Assembly (NCBI GenBank): GCA_964569055.1
Contig: CAZMSZ010000096.1
Coordinates: 1 to 21,720 of the forward strand
Direction of reading: 5' to 3'
Origin: JAWLGW01 sp964569055
Lineage (GTDB): Bacteria > Planctomycetota > J058
Length of the DNA stretch: 21,720 bases
Under the pieces are notes generated by a model, which was given only the letters and a program-made list of their open reading frames with translations, had not been told where the DNA came from and did not search any database. Within the stretch, counting starts at the first letter, position 1. Each line of letters opens with the position of its first letter. This document shows positions 8,374 to 17,131 of the stretch, piece after piece. Made by a program: the position numbers and the translations under genes.

Positions 8374-10063
8374 ACGCTCCCGCTCTTTCGTGAGCTCGAC
8401 GGGGAGGCATATCTCGCCTCGCGGACGGTCGACGACCGACGCGAGTCGGGTGCGGTGTACACGCCCCCCGCCCTGGTCGAATTCGTGCTGGACCAGGCGA
8501 GCTTCGCGCCGTCATGCGGTGCGCCGCTTGGCCGGTTGCTCGACCCGGCGTGTGGTGCCGGCGTCTTCCTCACGGCCGCCGTGGACCGCCACGCGCGGCA
8601 GCTCGAGTCGGAGGGCATGGCGCTCGAAGCCGCTGCTGGGCGCAAGAAGCTCTTGCAGGACGTGGCCAAAGGCATCTTCGGGATCGACATTGATCCGACC
8701 GCGTGCGACCTGGCTCGCTCTGCCGTTCGGGAGCGCGTCGCGGCATGGACTGGCCGACCCGTGCCGCCGACCTTCTTCCTCCGAAACGTCGTCACCGCAG
8801 ACTTCCTGACGGATGAGCTGCCGCTTCCGCGCGCGGCGGCGCCGATCTCACTGATCGTGGGAAATCCCCCCCTACGTGCAAACCACGCGTCTCACGGGTA
8901 CGGCCAAGGATCGGTTGCGGGAGCGATTTCAGAGCGCCTTCGGTCGAATCGACCTGTATGCGCTGTTCATTGAACGAGCGCTCGAGCTCCTGCCTCCGGG
9001 CGGCGTGCTCGCCTTCGTCACGCCCGACAAGTTCCTCGCAGGCGAGAGCATGGCGGCGTTGCGCACGCTCGTCATGGAACGTGCCGCAGTGCGGCGGGTG
9101 AGCCGATTCCGGTCGCACAAGGTCTTCGCGGACGCCGCGACGGTTCCGTGCGTCACGGTGCTCGAGAGGGGGGCCCGATCCACCACGATCGAGGTTTCGG
9201 AATGTGCTCACGCTCCTGGTGAGGTCACCGTCGTTCAAAGCGCGCGTGTCGCCGCCGAGGGGCGCCTACGCCCGGACGGTTGGAACGTCCTCCAACCCGA
9301 CCTCCTCGAAGTGGCCGAGCGGCTTCGGGGCTCACACCCGGTGCTCGAGTCGCTCTCCCAGCGAATCTCTGCGGGCTACGCGACCGGTCGCGATCGCCTC
9401 TTCCTCTTCGCGTCCGACGATGAAGTTCCCGTCGAGCCCGAGCTACTGCGGGACGCCCTGCGTGGTCGCGACATCGAGCGCTTCCACCCCTCGGCTCCTC
9501 GGCTGAAGTTGCTGCTCCCGTACGAGTTTGCATCCGATGGATCGGCGCGACTGATCGACCTCGCGCGCTTTCCCCGGACGCGGCGGTATCTCGAGCGGTT
9601 CCGGCCGGAGCTCGAGGCCCGACATTGCGTCCGCGTCTGGGAGAAGGCGTGGTACGACGTTCACGATCCCGTTGGTTTCGACCTCGCGCGGACACCCAAG
9701 ATCGTCGTCCCCGACGTGGCGCTCACCAGTCGCTTTGCCTTCGATCCCGGACATTGCGCCGTCCTGCACAGCGCCTACTACGTCGTCCCGGATTTGGAGG
9801 TCGATCCCTGGTTTCTAACGGGCCTCTTGAACACCAAGCCGATCGAGTTCCTGATCCATCTCACGGCGCCGGTCGTCAAGGACGGGTTCCGCCGATATCG
9901 CAGGCAATTCCTCGCCAAGCTCCCGATTCCGGACGCACCGTCGCGAGTCCGGCGCAGGATCGCACGCGACGCACAGCGGGGAGACCAAGCCGCCCTCGAG
10001 CGCGCTGCGGCGCAGCTGTTTGGCCTATCGAGCAGCGATCTGGCCGTCATCGAGCGCCACTGA
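8374..10063 (+). pseudogene. N6-adenine DNA methyltransferase (type II, TaqI-like TRD), 5'-truncated by gap, +1 frameshift
   Basis: The frame is open from the gap. It reads RRESGAVYTPPALVEFVL (the usual N-terminal motif X region of N6 methylases), then LLDPACGAG (SAM-binding motif I, about residue 57) and IFGIDIDPTACDLA. At 8866-8872 a run of seven C splits catalytic motif IV. With six C the protein reads NPPY and continues without interruption through DLYALFIERALELLPPGG, FVTPDKFL and a TaqI-like C-terminal specificity domain (ISAGYATGRDRLFLF, LRDALRGRDIERF, LLNTKPIEFL) to the stop at 10063, giving 562 residues from the gap. As written the first frame ends at 8973. It is paired with the nuclease gene 37 bp downstream. 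The break may be a sequencing indel, phase variation or real decay; I class it as broken only as the sequence stands. Recognition specificity cannot be told. Confidence 0.85.
8866..8872 (+). other. C7 tract with +1 frameshift inside methyltransferase motif IV
   Basis: Seven consecutive C directly after GGGAAAT. Removing one C restores the NPPY catalytic motif and joins two long coding frames whose products both match the methylase family. Confidence 0.85.
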
Positions 10064-10100
10064 GCGGGGAACGCTCCGTCGGTGTCCCCAGACCCTTCGC

Positions 10101-10956
10101 ATGACGGAGCACCCCGACCTCGACGACTTTCGCCGACGTATCGAAGGGCTGCTGCGCCGCGGCCCGCTCAAGCGACACTTGAAGCGTGGCACCCTCCGAT
10201 TGGGTGAGCTGACCCTCGCCGAGACCAACGAGCTGCTCGCATCCGAGGAGGGCTACTACCTCCTGCTCGCCGCCGCGCGTTTGACACGAACGACTCTCAA
10301 AGGGGGCTCAATCCTCCCCCGAAGCCGCGGTCGTCCCCAAGCCGCTGAGGCGCGCCTTCGCCGTAAAGGAACGGCTCCCGGTACAGGAGGCAGCGGTCGG
10401 GCTGGTCACCAGCTCGGTCGCCTTGCGTGCCCGGGATCTCGGTCGCAAGCGGCGTGGCGGAACCCTCGAGTCCGTGTTCCGGGAACGGCTGTTGCAGGAG
10501 GGGATCGCGGTGGCCATGAGCCCGCCCGTCCGAAAGGTCCCGGGCCTGCTCATTGGGTCACGTAAGCCCGACGGCGTAGCACCTGATCCGGCGACGGAGG
10601 AGCCCCCGCAGCTCTACCTCGAGATCAAGAGCATCCGCCGCGTCGCCGACGACATCCAGAAGCGGCTCTACGAGATCGCCGAGGTCTCGCTCGAAATGAA
10701 GCTGCTGTACGGCGGCCTCAAGCTCAAAGGTCATCGAGTCCGATCGACGCGAGAGGCGATCGACAAGGTCTCCCTGCTCCGGGCCAAGCTCCGCGAGCAA
10801 GTGGTCCGCGCTCGCCCCGTGGTAGTCGCGTTCTTCCTGTGCCCCCGCGCCGAGGCCGAGCGGTATCGCGCTGGAGCTGAGACCTTCATCGACGCAGTCT
10901 TCTTCCAGGAAGAGGTGGAAGAGTGCCTCGCGTTCATCAGATCTGCCATTGCGTAA
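10101..10956 (+). pseudogene. Putative type II restriction endonuclease (PD-(D/E)XK), +1 frameshift
   Basis: It starts at ATG 10101, 37 bp after the methylase stop. The first frame (MTEHPDLDDFRRRIEGLL... through LTRTTLKG) breaks near a G5 run at 10302-10306. Removing one base there joins it to the downstream frame ending at 10956, giving 284 residues. The joined protein has a nuclease pattern: RKRRGGTLESVF with Glu123 in a helix, then KPDG with Asp157, then YLEIKS with Glu174 and Lys176, as in PD-(D/E)XK restriction enzymes. I do not recognise the specific family. The pairing with an N6-adenine methylase supports a type II restriction role, presumably with the same recognition site. Sequencing error, decay or contingency-type switching could explain the break. 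Confidence 0.7.
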
Positions 10957-10971
10957 GAGTGGCGCCTCGCT

Positions 10972-10987
10972 CGCGCCTCAAGGCGCG
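10972..10987. terminator. Terminator-like hairpin between convergent genes
   Basis: CGCGCC / GGCGCG arms with a TCAA tetraloop, in the 31 bp between the convergent stops of the restriction enzyme gene (10956) and the UvrD-like gene (10988). It lacks a clear T run, so intrinsic termination is uncertain. Confidence 0.35.
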
Positions 10988-13351
10988 TCAAAGGGCGTCC
11001 TCCACCTCCAGCGGGCACAGCGCCCGGGCGAAGCCCTTCTCGCCGTGGCCGGCGAAGCGGACGGTCAGGCGTTCGGCGTCGGCGGCGACGACCTCGCCTG
11101 GGCCGTACTTGCGGTGGCGGACGCGCGCGCCGAGTCGCCACGGGTCGGGCTCGGGCTCCGCAGGGGGTGGGGGCGCGAGCGCGCGGCAGCGCTCGGCGAG
11201 CTCGCCCGGGCCCAGCCAGCGTACGCAGGCGGGGGGGAGCTCGCGCAGGAAGCCGCTCGGCTCGCCGGCGGCGTCGGGGCGGGGGGGGGTGCGGGTGTAG
11301 GACAGCTCGACCGACTCGCGGGCGCGGGTCAGGCCGACGAAGAACAGGCGGCGCTCCTCGCGGAAGGCGGCGGGATCGCGCCAGGCGGAGGCGAGCGGGA
11401 GCACACCTGCGTTGGCGCCGGCCAGGAACACGTGCTGGAACTCGAGCCCCTTGCTGGCGTGGAGCGTGAGCAGCGCCACGCGGCCGGCGCGGACGCGGGC
11501 GCGGCGCGGCGGGCGGTCGGCGGCGAGCGCCTCGGCGAGCGCGCTCGCGCGCTCGGCGCGCGAGGCGCCTCGCGCCTCGAGCCGGGCGCGGGCCGCCGCG
11601 AGCCAGCGGGTCAGGGCGCGCGCGGTGTGCTCGCTCTCCTCGGCGAAGGTCGAGGTCGTCGGGCCGAGGTGGCGCGCCAGCTCGAGGTGCTGGGCCAGCG
11701 CGACCTCGAGCGCCGGCTCGTCCGCGTGGAGTGCCAGCCAGGCCGGCAGCTCGGCCAGCCGCGCGGCCGCCGCCAGGGCGGCGCGCAGGCGGCCCCGCGA
11801 GCGCGCCGGGCGGGTCGTCGCTTCGAGGCGCGTCGCGAGGGCCCAGCGGAGCGCGGTCAGGCCGTCGGGCTCCTCGGCGGCCGCGCCGCAGCTCGGGCGC
11901 GTGAGGGCGCGCGCGGGCAGGTCGCGCCGCGCCAACAGACCGTAGCGCGGGTGCACCAGCAGCTCGCGCCAGCGCGCGGCGCTCGGCGGGTCGTCCCCGC
12001 CGCCGCGCGTCTCGGCCAGCGCCGCCGCGAGCAGGCGCCGCAGCCAGGTGACCGCGGGCCCCTCCTCGCCGTCGCCCACCTCGCACGGGATCCCCTGGCC
12101 GCGCAGGACGTCGCGCAGCACCTCGAGCTGACGGCGCGTGCGCACGAGGACGGCCAGCTCCTCCCAGGGGCAGCCCGCCGCGGCCAGCCGCCGCAGGCGC
12201 TCGGCGAGGTACAGCGCCTCGGCGTGCGGGTCGTGGTGGTCGAGCACCAGCAGCGGCTCGCCGCCCGCGCGGGTCGCGACCAGCGCGCGCGCGGACGGCT
12301 CGGCGCCCGGGCCGAACCCGGCCGCCGCGCCCTCCGAGGCCAGAAATGCGCGCGCGGCCTCGAGGATCGCCGCGGTCGAGCGGTAGTTGACGGGCAACGT
12401 CAGCCGCAGCGCGCCCGGGCGGCGCGCCAGCCGGTCGAACAGGGCCGGGTCGCCGCCGCGCCAGGAGTAGATCACCTGGTTGGGGTCGCCCACCGCGAAC
12501 AGGCGCGTCTCGGGCCCGGCCAGGCGCTCGGCGAGCTCGAGCTGCTCGGGGCTGGTGTCCTGCAGCTCGTCGATCAGGATCCAGGCGGGTCGCCGCCAGC
12601 CGGCCGGCGCCTCGGGCAACAGCTCGCTGGCCGCGGTCAACAGGTCCTCGAAGTCGAGCAGGTCGCGCGCCGCCTTGAGCTCCTCGTAGGCGCTCACCAG
12701 GCGGGCCAGGTCGTCGTCGCGGCGCATGTTCCCGTAGCGCGCGCCGCGCCCCTCGCGCGCCTCCCAGCGCTGGGCGAGCTTGGCCCTGTACTTCACGTCG
12801 AGGTCGTGCTCGGCGATCAGGCGGTCCCACAGCTCCTCGCGCTGCCGCGCGTCGACGAGCTGGAACGCGCGCGAGCGCCCCAGCCGCTCCACCGGGAGCA
12901 CGCGCCGCAGCAGCGCGCCCGCGACCGCGTGGAACGTCCCCGCCAGCCACAGCGCCTCGGCCGGGAGGCCGACCTCCGCCAGCCGCGCGCGCACCTCCCC
13001 CGCCGCCTTATGGGTGAAGGTCAGCACCGCCAGCTCCTCGAGCGGGACGCCGTCCAGCAGGTGGAGCGCGAGCAGCTTGTGCACCAGGACCGTGGTCTTG
13101 CCGCTGCCGACCTGCGCCTGCACCACCACCGCCGGCGCGTCCGCCAGCACGGCCCGGAGCTGATACGCGTCGAGGCGGGTCAGGCGCGCGTGGAGCGCCG
13201 GCGCCGCGCGGGCGATCTCCTCCAGCCGGGCGCGCAGCTCGCCCTCGGGCGCGAGGTCAGGGGGCGGCGTGCTCGGCCGCGCCGGCGGCTGCTCCTCGAG
13301 CCCCAGTCGCCGCGCGCGCAGGCGCCGCTGCAGGTCGCCGACTCGGCTCAC
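10988..13351 (-). CDS. UvrD/PcrA-like superfamily 1 DNA helicase
   Basis: 787 residues from a GTG start. The Q motif residue is in LDAYQLRAV (Gln64). Walker A reads AQVGSGKTT (79-87) and motif Ia is LTFTHKAA. Motif II is IDELQDTSPEQ (260-270), motif III VGDPNQVIYSWRGGDP, and motif IV VNYRST. Motif V is LLTLHASKGLEFQHVFL and motif VI RRLFFVGLTRARE. The C-terminal RVRHRKYGPGEVV stretch is the Tudor-like domain by which PcrA/UvrD contact RNA polymerase. It is a 3'-5' ATP-dependent helicase for DNA repair or transcription-coupled repair in the cytoplasm. It starts 10 bp after the MrfA-like gene, forming a two-gene helicase operon. Walker A begins AQVGSGKT where AGPGSGKT is usual, and motif II has DELQD for DEFQD, so this is a divergent paralogue and probably not the main UvrD. 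Confidence 0.92.
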   Translation of the reverse strand: MSRVGDLQRRLRARRLGLEEQPPARPSTPPPDLAPEGELRARLEEIARAAPALHARLTRLDAYQLRAVLADAPAVVVQAQVGSGKTTVLVHKLLALHLLDGVPLEELAVLTFTHKAAGEVRARLAEVGLPAEALWLAGTFHAVAGALLRRVLPVERLGRSRAFQLVDARQREELWDRLIAEHDLDVKYRAKLAQRWEAREGRGARYGNMRRDDDLARLVSAYEELKAARDLLDFEDLLTAASELLPEAPAGWRRPAWILIDELQDTSPEQLELAERLAGPETRLFAVGDPNQVIYSWRGGDPALFDRLARRPGALRLTLPVNYRSTAAILEAARAFLASEGAAAGFGPGAEPSARALVATRAGGEPLLVLDHHDPHAEALYLAERLRRLAAAGCPWEELAVLVRTRRQLEVLRDVLRGQGIPCEVGDGEEGPAVTWLRRLLAAALAETRGGGDDPPSAARWRELLVHPRYGLLARRDLPARALTRPSCGAAAEEPDGLTALRWALATRLEATTRPARSRGRLRAALAAAARLAELPAWLALHADEPALEVALAQHLELARHLGPTTSTFAEESEHTARALTRWLAAARARLEARGASRAERASALAEALAADRPPRRARVRAGRVALLTLHASKGLEFQHVFLAGANAGVLPLASAWRDPAAFREERRLFFVGLTRARESVELSYTRTPPRPDAAGEPSGFLRELPPACVRWLGPGELAERCRALAPPPPAEPEPDPWRLGARVRHRKYGPGEVVAADAERLTVRFAGHGEKGFARALCPLEVEDAL

Positions 13352-13361
13352 GCCGGGCGCC

Positions 13362-16088
13362 CTACGGCTCGCGCAGCACGAAGCCGCCCGCGAGCTTGGC
13401 GCTCGCCGCGCGCTCGGTCTCGGCCTCGCCCCGCAGCAGGTCCTCGTGTCGACGGCGCAGCTCGTGGCGCGCGCGCTCCGCCTCGGGGCCGCGCTCCTCG
13501 GGGACCTCGGCCGCGAGCCGCCAGCTCGGCGGGCAGGCCACGTGCCGCTCGATCAGGGCGCGCAGGGCGCGCTGCGCCGGGTCGCCTTCCAGCCAGCGCA
13601 CCAGGCCGGGGCCGGCCACCTCGAGGATCAAGCGCTCGCCGCGCCGCGAGACCGCCGTGCGTCGCAGCAGCTCGGCCCCGGTCTCGCGGCAGACGGCGAG
13701 CGCCGCCTGGACCTCGCCCCAGCGCGCGGGCAGCTCCGCGAACGGCACGCGCGCGGGCTCGGGGGGCGCGGTCTCCTGCGGCGCGCTCGCCGGCGCGCGT
13801 GTGAGGTGCACGCCCGCCGGCGGCGGCGTCTCCTCCAGCAGGCTCCGCAGCGCCCAGCCGATCAACGAGCGCGAGCGCGCGCTCCCGCCGGTGCAGGCGG
13901 GGCAGCCCTCGCCGCAGCGGCACCCCTCGGCCAGCCGCGCCGCCTGCTCGATCAGCGCGGGGAGCTGCTCGAACGCCCGCGCCGCGAACCCGAGCCCGCC
14001 GGGGTGGTGGTCGTAGAGCGCGACCGCGGTGCCGGGCCCCTCGCCCTCGGGCCCCGCGAACGGGAACGAGGTCCCGATCAGGTCCTGCCGCTCGGCCAGC
14101 GTGGCCAGCCGCGCCACCGCTCGCAGCGCGTGCACCACGCCCTGCAGCGCGTCGCGCCGTCGCTCCCCGAGCGCCTCCAGCACGGGCTCGGGGATCGCGA
14201 CCCACACCGCCTCGGTCTCGAGCCGCGTCGAGAGCGGCTGGTGCAGCCGCTCGTAGCCGAGGTTCTGGTGGTTGTGGAACTCGAGCATCTTGTAGCCGAC
14301 CACGGTCTCGAGGGCGCGCACGTCGCCGAACCAGGCCTGGGTCCGCGGGAGCGCCGCCCGCCGCTGCGTGACGAGCACCTCGAGCTGGGTCCGCACGTCG
14401 GGCTGGGTGTAGAAGCTCTGCGCCGCCGGGACGCACAGCGCGCGGTGGCCGACGAGGTCGAGCTCCTCCACCAAGAACTCCTCGCCCCCGTGCAGGTAGA
14501 CCGCGCGCGGGTGCGCCTCCTTGTAGACCTGCGGGCGGGTCATCTCGGTGAGCACCAGGTCGCGCGTGCGGTCGACCACCTTGAACCGGTCGCCGTCGGT
14601 GGCGCGCAGGCTGAAGTCTCCCGCCGGGAACGGCGGCCCCGACCAGTGCCAGGCGCCGAACACCTCGCGCACCTCCCCCGCCTCCTGCAGCACGGGGAGC
14701 ACCTCGCCGAGGTCGGGGAACCAGGCCGCGTCGTCGAGGGTCAGCGGCAGCTCCGCCGCCGCGGCGCGGGCGTGGGCGAGCTGGATCGTCAGGTTGTCGG
14801 GGTCGAGCACCGCCTGCTCGGTGGGCTGCCCCACCAGCCAGTCGGGGTCGCCGGCCAGGAGCTGATCGACCGGCTCGGCCGCGAGCACGAGCAGCCCGTG
14901 CGCCTCGCGGCCGCGCCGCCCGGCGCGCCCGAGCTGCTGCCAGAAGCTGGCGCGCGTCCCCGGGAACCCGGCCTGGACCACGACCTCGAGCTGACCTATG
15001 TCCACCCCGAGCTCGAGCGCGTTGGTGGAGACCACCCCGACCAGCCGGCCCTCGAGCAGGTCGCGCTCGATCCGGCGGCGCTCCTCGGGCTTGTAGCCGC
15101 CGCGGTACGCGCCGAGGAGCGCCGCCTCGTCGTGCCCGCCGTCGACCGAGGCCAGGTGGTCGCGCGCCTCCTTGAGCACCACCTCGGTCTCCTTGCGGCT
15201 GCGGCAGAACGCGATCGACTTCTGCCGCTGCTTGATCAGGTGCGGCAGCAGGTGGGCCACCTCGCGCCCGGCCGGCCGGCGGGTCCCGTCGGCCTCGAGC
15301 GGCGGCTGATAGAAGTGGATCGTCTTGCCGGGCGCGGGCGAGCCGTCGTCGTCGACCACGCTCACCGGGCGCTGGCACACGCGCGCCGCCAGCTCGCCAG
15401 GGTTCGCGATCGTGGCCGAGCTGCAGAGGAAGCGCGGCTCCGAGCCGTAGTGCCGGCACACCCGCACCAGCCGCCGGATCACGTTGGCGACGTGCGAGCC
15501 GAACGCGCCGCGATACACGTGGAGCTCGTCGAGCACCACGAACCGCACGTTGCGGAACAGGTGGCTGTAGCCCGGCCGCCCGTGCGCCGGCAGCAGGCCG
15601 GCGTTGAGCATGTCGGGGTTGGTCAGCACGAGGTTGGCCCGCTCGCGCAGCCGCTTGCGCTCGACGGGCGAGGTGTCGCCGTCGTACACGCCCGCCTCGA
15701 GCGCGTGCTCGCCGCCCGCCCGCAGCGCGTCGGCCAGCGCCAGCACGCCGCGCAGCTGGTCGTGCGCCAGCGCCTTGGTCGGATAGATCAGGAGCGCCCG
15801 CGCGGCGGGGTCGGCCAGCACCGCGCTCAAGACCGGCAGCAGGAAGCCCAGCGACTTGCCGCTGGCGGTCCCGGTCGTGACGACCACATCCTCGCCCGCC
15901 TGGGCGCGCTCGAACATCTCGGCCTGGTGCGTGTAGAGCCGCTCGATCCCCCGCTCCTCCAGGCAACGCCGCAGCGCGGCCGGCACCGCGGCGGGCAGCG
16001 CGACCGTCCGCGCCGGCCGCGCCGGCAACGTCCGCCGCGCCACGACCCGCTCGCGCAGGCTCGAGGGCAGATCGAGCTCCGAGGTCAT
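13362..16088 (-). CDS. mrfA: MrfA/YprA-like DEAD/DEAH-box helicase with DUF1998-type cysteine cluster
   Basis: 908 residues. The ATG at 16088 is chosen because GGAGGAG lies six bases upstream; a GTG at 16103 would include that site. Walker A is TTGTASGKS (71-79) and motif II is DELH (187-190), as in Hrq1/MrfA helicases. Motif III is CSSATIANP, motif V STNALELGVDIG, and motif VI QQLGRAGRRG. A zinc-binding cluster C-X1-C-X3-C-X2-C lies at Cys723, 725, 729 and 732, next to DHHPGGLGFAARAFE, as in the DUF1998 region of MrfA. In Bacillus subtilis, MrfA works with the exonuclease MrfB in excising mitomycin lesions. No mrfB is in the window. A ~125-residue C-terminal extension (about 783-908) is not part of the usual helicase and resembles the C-terminal domain of DnaX (tau) in pattern only. 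It is the first gene of an operon with the UvrD-like helicase. Confidence 0.87.
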   Translation of the reverse strand: MTSELDLPSSLRERVVARRTLPARPARTVALPAAVPAALRRCLEERGIERLYTHQAEMFERAQAGEDVVVTTGTASGKSLGFLLPVLSAVLADPAARALLIYPTKALAHDQLRGVLALADALRAGGEHALEAGVYDGDTSPVERKRLRERANLVLTNPDMLNAGLLPAHGRPGYSHLFRNVRFVVLDELHVYRGAFGSHVANVIRRLVRVCRHYGSEPRFLCSSATIANPGELAARVCQRPVSVVDDDGSPAPGKTIHFYQPPLEADGTRRPAGREVAHLLPHLIKQRQKSIAFCRSRKETEVVLKEARDHLASVDGGHDEAALLGAYRGGYKPEERRRIERDLLEGRLVGVVSTNALELGVDIGQLEVVVQAGFPGTRASFWQQLGRAGRRGREAHGLLVLAAEPVDQLLAGDPDWLVGQPTEQAVLDPDNLTIQLAHARAAAAELPLTLDDAAWFPDLGEVLPVLQEAGEVREVFGAWHWSGPPFPAGDFSLRATDGDRFKVVDRTRDLVLTEMTRPQVYKEAHPRAVYLHGGEEFLVEELDLVGHRALCVPAAQSFYTQPDVRTQLEVLVTQRRAALPRTQAWFGDVRALETVVGYKMLEFHNHQNLGYERLHQPLSTRLETEAVWVAIPEPVLEALGERRRDALQGVVHALRAVARLATLAERQDLIGTSFPFAGPEGEGPGTAVALYDHHPGGLGFAARAFEQLPALIEQAARLAEGCRCGEGCPACTGGSARSRSLIGWALRSLLEETPPPAGVHLTRAPASAPQETAPPEPARVPFAELPARWGEVQAALAVCRETGAELLRRTAVSRRGERLILEVAGPGLVRWLEGDPAQRALRALIERHVACPPSWRLAAEVPEERGPEAERARHELRRRHEDLLRGEAETERAASAKLAGGFVLREP

Positions 16089-16094
16089 CGCGCA

Positions 16095-16101
16095 CTCCTC
16101 C
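16095..16101 (-). promoter_or_regulatory. Shine-Dalgarno site that sets the mrfA start
   Basis: GGAGGAG on the minus strand with a 6-nt spacer to the ATG at 16088. It would be inside the coding sequence if the GTG at 16103 were used. Confidence 0.75.
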
Positions 16102-16103
16102 AC

Positions 16104-16360
16104 GCCAACCCGCGAGTATCGCGATCACCCCCGACAGGCCCGCGCCGCCGGCGCCCGCGTGCCGAACGCAACCCGTGGTGGCCCTCGGGGATCTGGACAT
16201 CAGCGTCTCGTCTCTCCCGCACGCGCCAGGACCGTCTCGACACGGCGCGGTGCGTCGACCGAACCTGCGAGACTTCCGTCGTGAGCACGCTCGGCCGACC
16301 GCTTGCGCTCTGGTGACTTCCGCGCGTTTCTCCGCGGGGAAGCGCCGGCTGAGTGTGGCC
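16104..16360. other. Divergent intergenic region
   Basis: Between the divergent mrfA-like gene and the four-TM protein gene. It must hold the promoters for both directions. I see no convincing sigma-70 hexamers, operator palindrome or RNA gene in it. Confidence 0.6.
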
Positions 16361-16374
16361 GAGGAGGGAGCGGC

Positions 16375-17064
16375 GTGAGCCCTCGACAGACGGTGATCGG
16401 ATCGAAGACCGAGCGGGGCGCCGCCCCCCCGAGCGAGCGCGGCCGCGACGAAGCCGACCTGCAGGAGCGGACCGAGGTCAAGCCGGTCCGCTACGTGCGC
16501 GACGAGCGCGGCCGACGGCACTGGTTCCCCTGGCCCCACATGCACGCCGTCCTGATGCGGGCGCGACGCGTCCTGCTCGCCTTGGTGATCGTGAACATCG
16601 TGCTGGCCGTGCTCGGCATGGCGATCCTCGGCCCGTGGGGGTTCATCCCCGCCGCGCCGCTGATCGTGCTGGTCCCGCTGCTGATGGTCGCGATCGACCT
16701 CGACCGGCGCGCCATGGGCGCGCGCACCCCCGAGGAGCAGGAGGCGCTCACGATCGAGGAGGGGAAGAGGCACCCCGAGGAGCGGCCCGCCGCGCAGACC
16801 GTGGTGGAGGCGTTCGAGCAGAGCGAGCGCTACACCCGCGGTGAAGCGCGCAGCGTGGCGATCGGCCTGTTCCTGTTCGCGGCCGTGGTGGGCGTGCTGG
16901 CCTTCGTGGCCGGGATGGTGTTCGGGCGCCCGCTCCTCGGCTTCGGCGCCTTGTTCCTGTTCGGTTACGTCGCGCTCCTCGGCTCGGTGATCGCCTTCGC
17001 GGGCATGCACGAGCTGTACGAGGACGAGCACGGGGTGCACCGGCGCCAGCACAAGGAGCCGTAG
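16375..17064 (+). CDS. Hypothetical four-TM membrane protein
   Basis: 229 residues from a GTG preceded by GAGGAGG at 16361-16367 (7-nt spacer). The frame is open further upstream (a possible start at 16303), but the ribosome-binding site favours the GTG. The N-terminal ~58 residues are charged and presumably cytoplasmic. Hydrophobic segments lie at about 66-84 and 88-108, then a charged loop (about 109-158, rich in Glu), then 160-182 and 188-210. The tail HELYEDEHGVHRRQHKEP is charged and holds three His. No family was recognised and no catalytic motif is visible. It is divergent from mrfA and convergent with the nickel operon. Confidence 0.7.
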   Translation: MSPRQTVIGSKTERGAAPPSERGRDEADLQERTEVKPVRYVRDERGRRHWFPWPHMHAVLMRARRVLLALVIVNIVLAVLGMAILGPWGFIPAAPLIVLVPLLMVAIDLDRRAMGARTPEEQEALTIEEGKRHPEERPAAQTVVEAFEQSERYTRGEARSVAIGLFLFAAVVGVLAFVAGMVFGRPLLGFGALFLFGYVALLGSVIAFAGMHELYEDEHGVHRRQHKEP

Positions 17065-17108
17065 CGCCGCGCGGCCGAAGTCCCCCTGGGGGTAGACGGG
17101 CGTATCGC
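17062..17108 (+). repeat. Dispersed intergenic repeat, copy A
   Basis: It begins at the TAG stop of the four-TM gene and reads TAGCGCCGCGCGG, CGAAGTCCCC, then GTAGACGGGCGTATCGCC. The same blocks occur in the same order and orientation at 21670-21714. This copy contains CCCCCTGGGGG, a short palindrome that could act as a terminator between the convergent genes here. Confidence 0.55.
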
Positions 17109-17131
17109 CTGGGCAGCAGACGCGAGCGGCC

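Noticed and set aside
8374..16088. A DISARM-like defence island (DUF1998-type helicase near an adenine methylase)
   Set aside because: No drmB or drmC is present, the helicase motifs fit MrfA/YprA, its composition matches the genome core, and it is convergent with, not in an operon with, the methylase.
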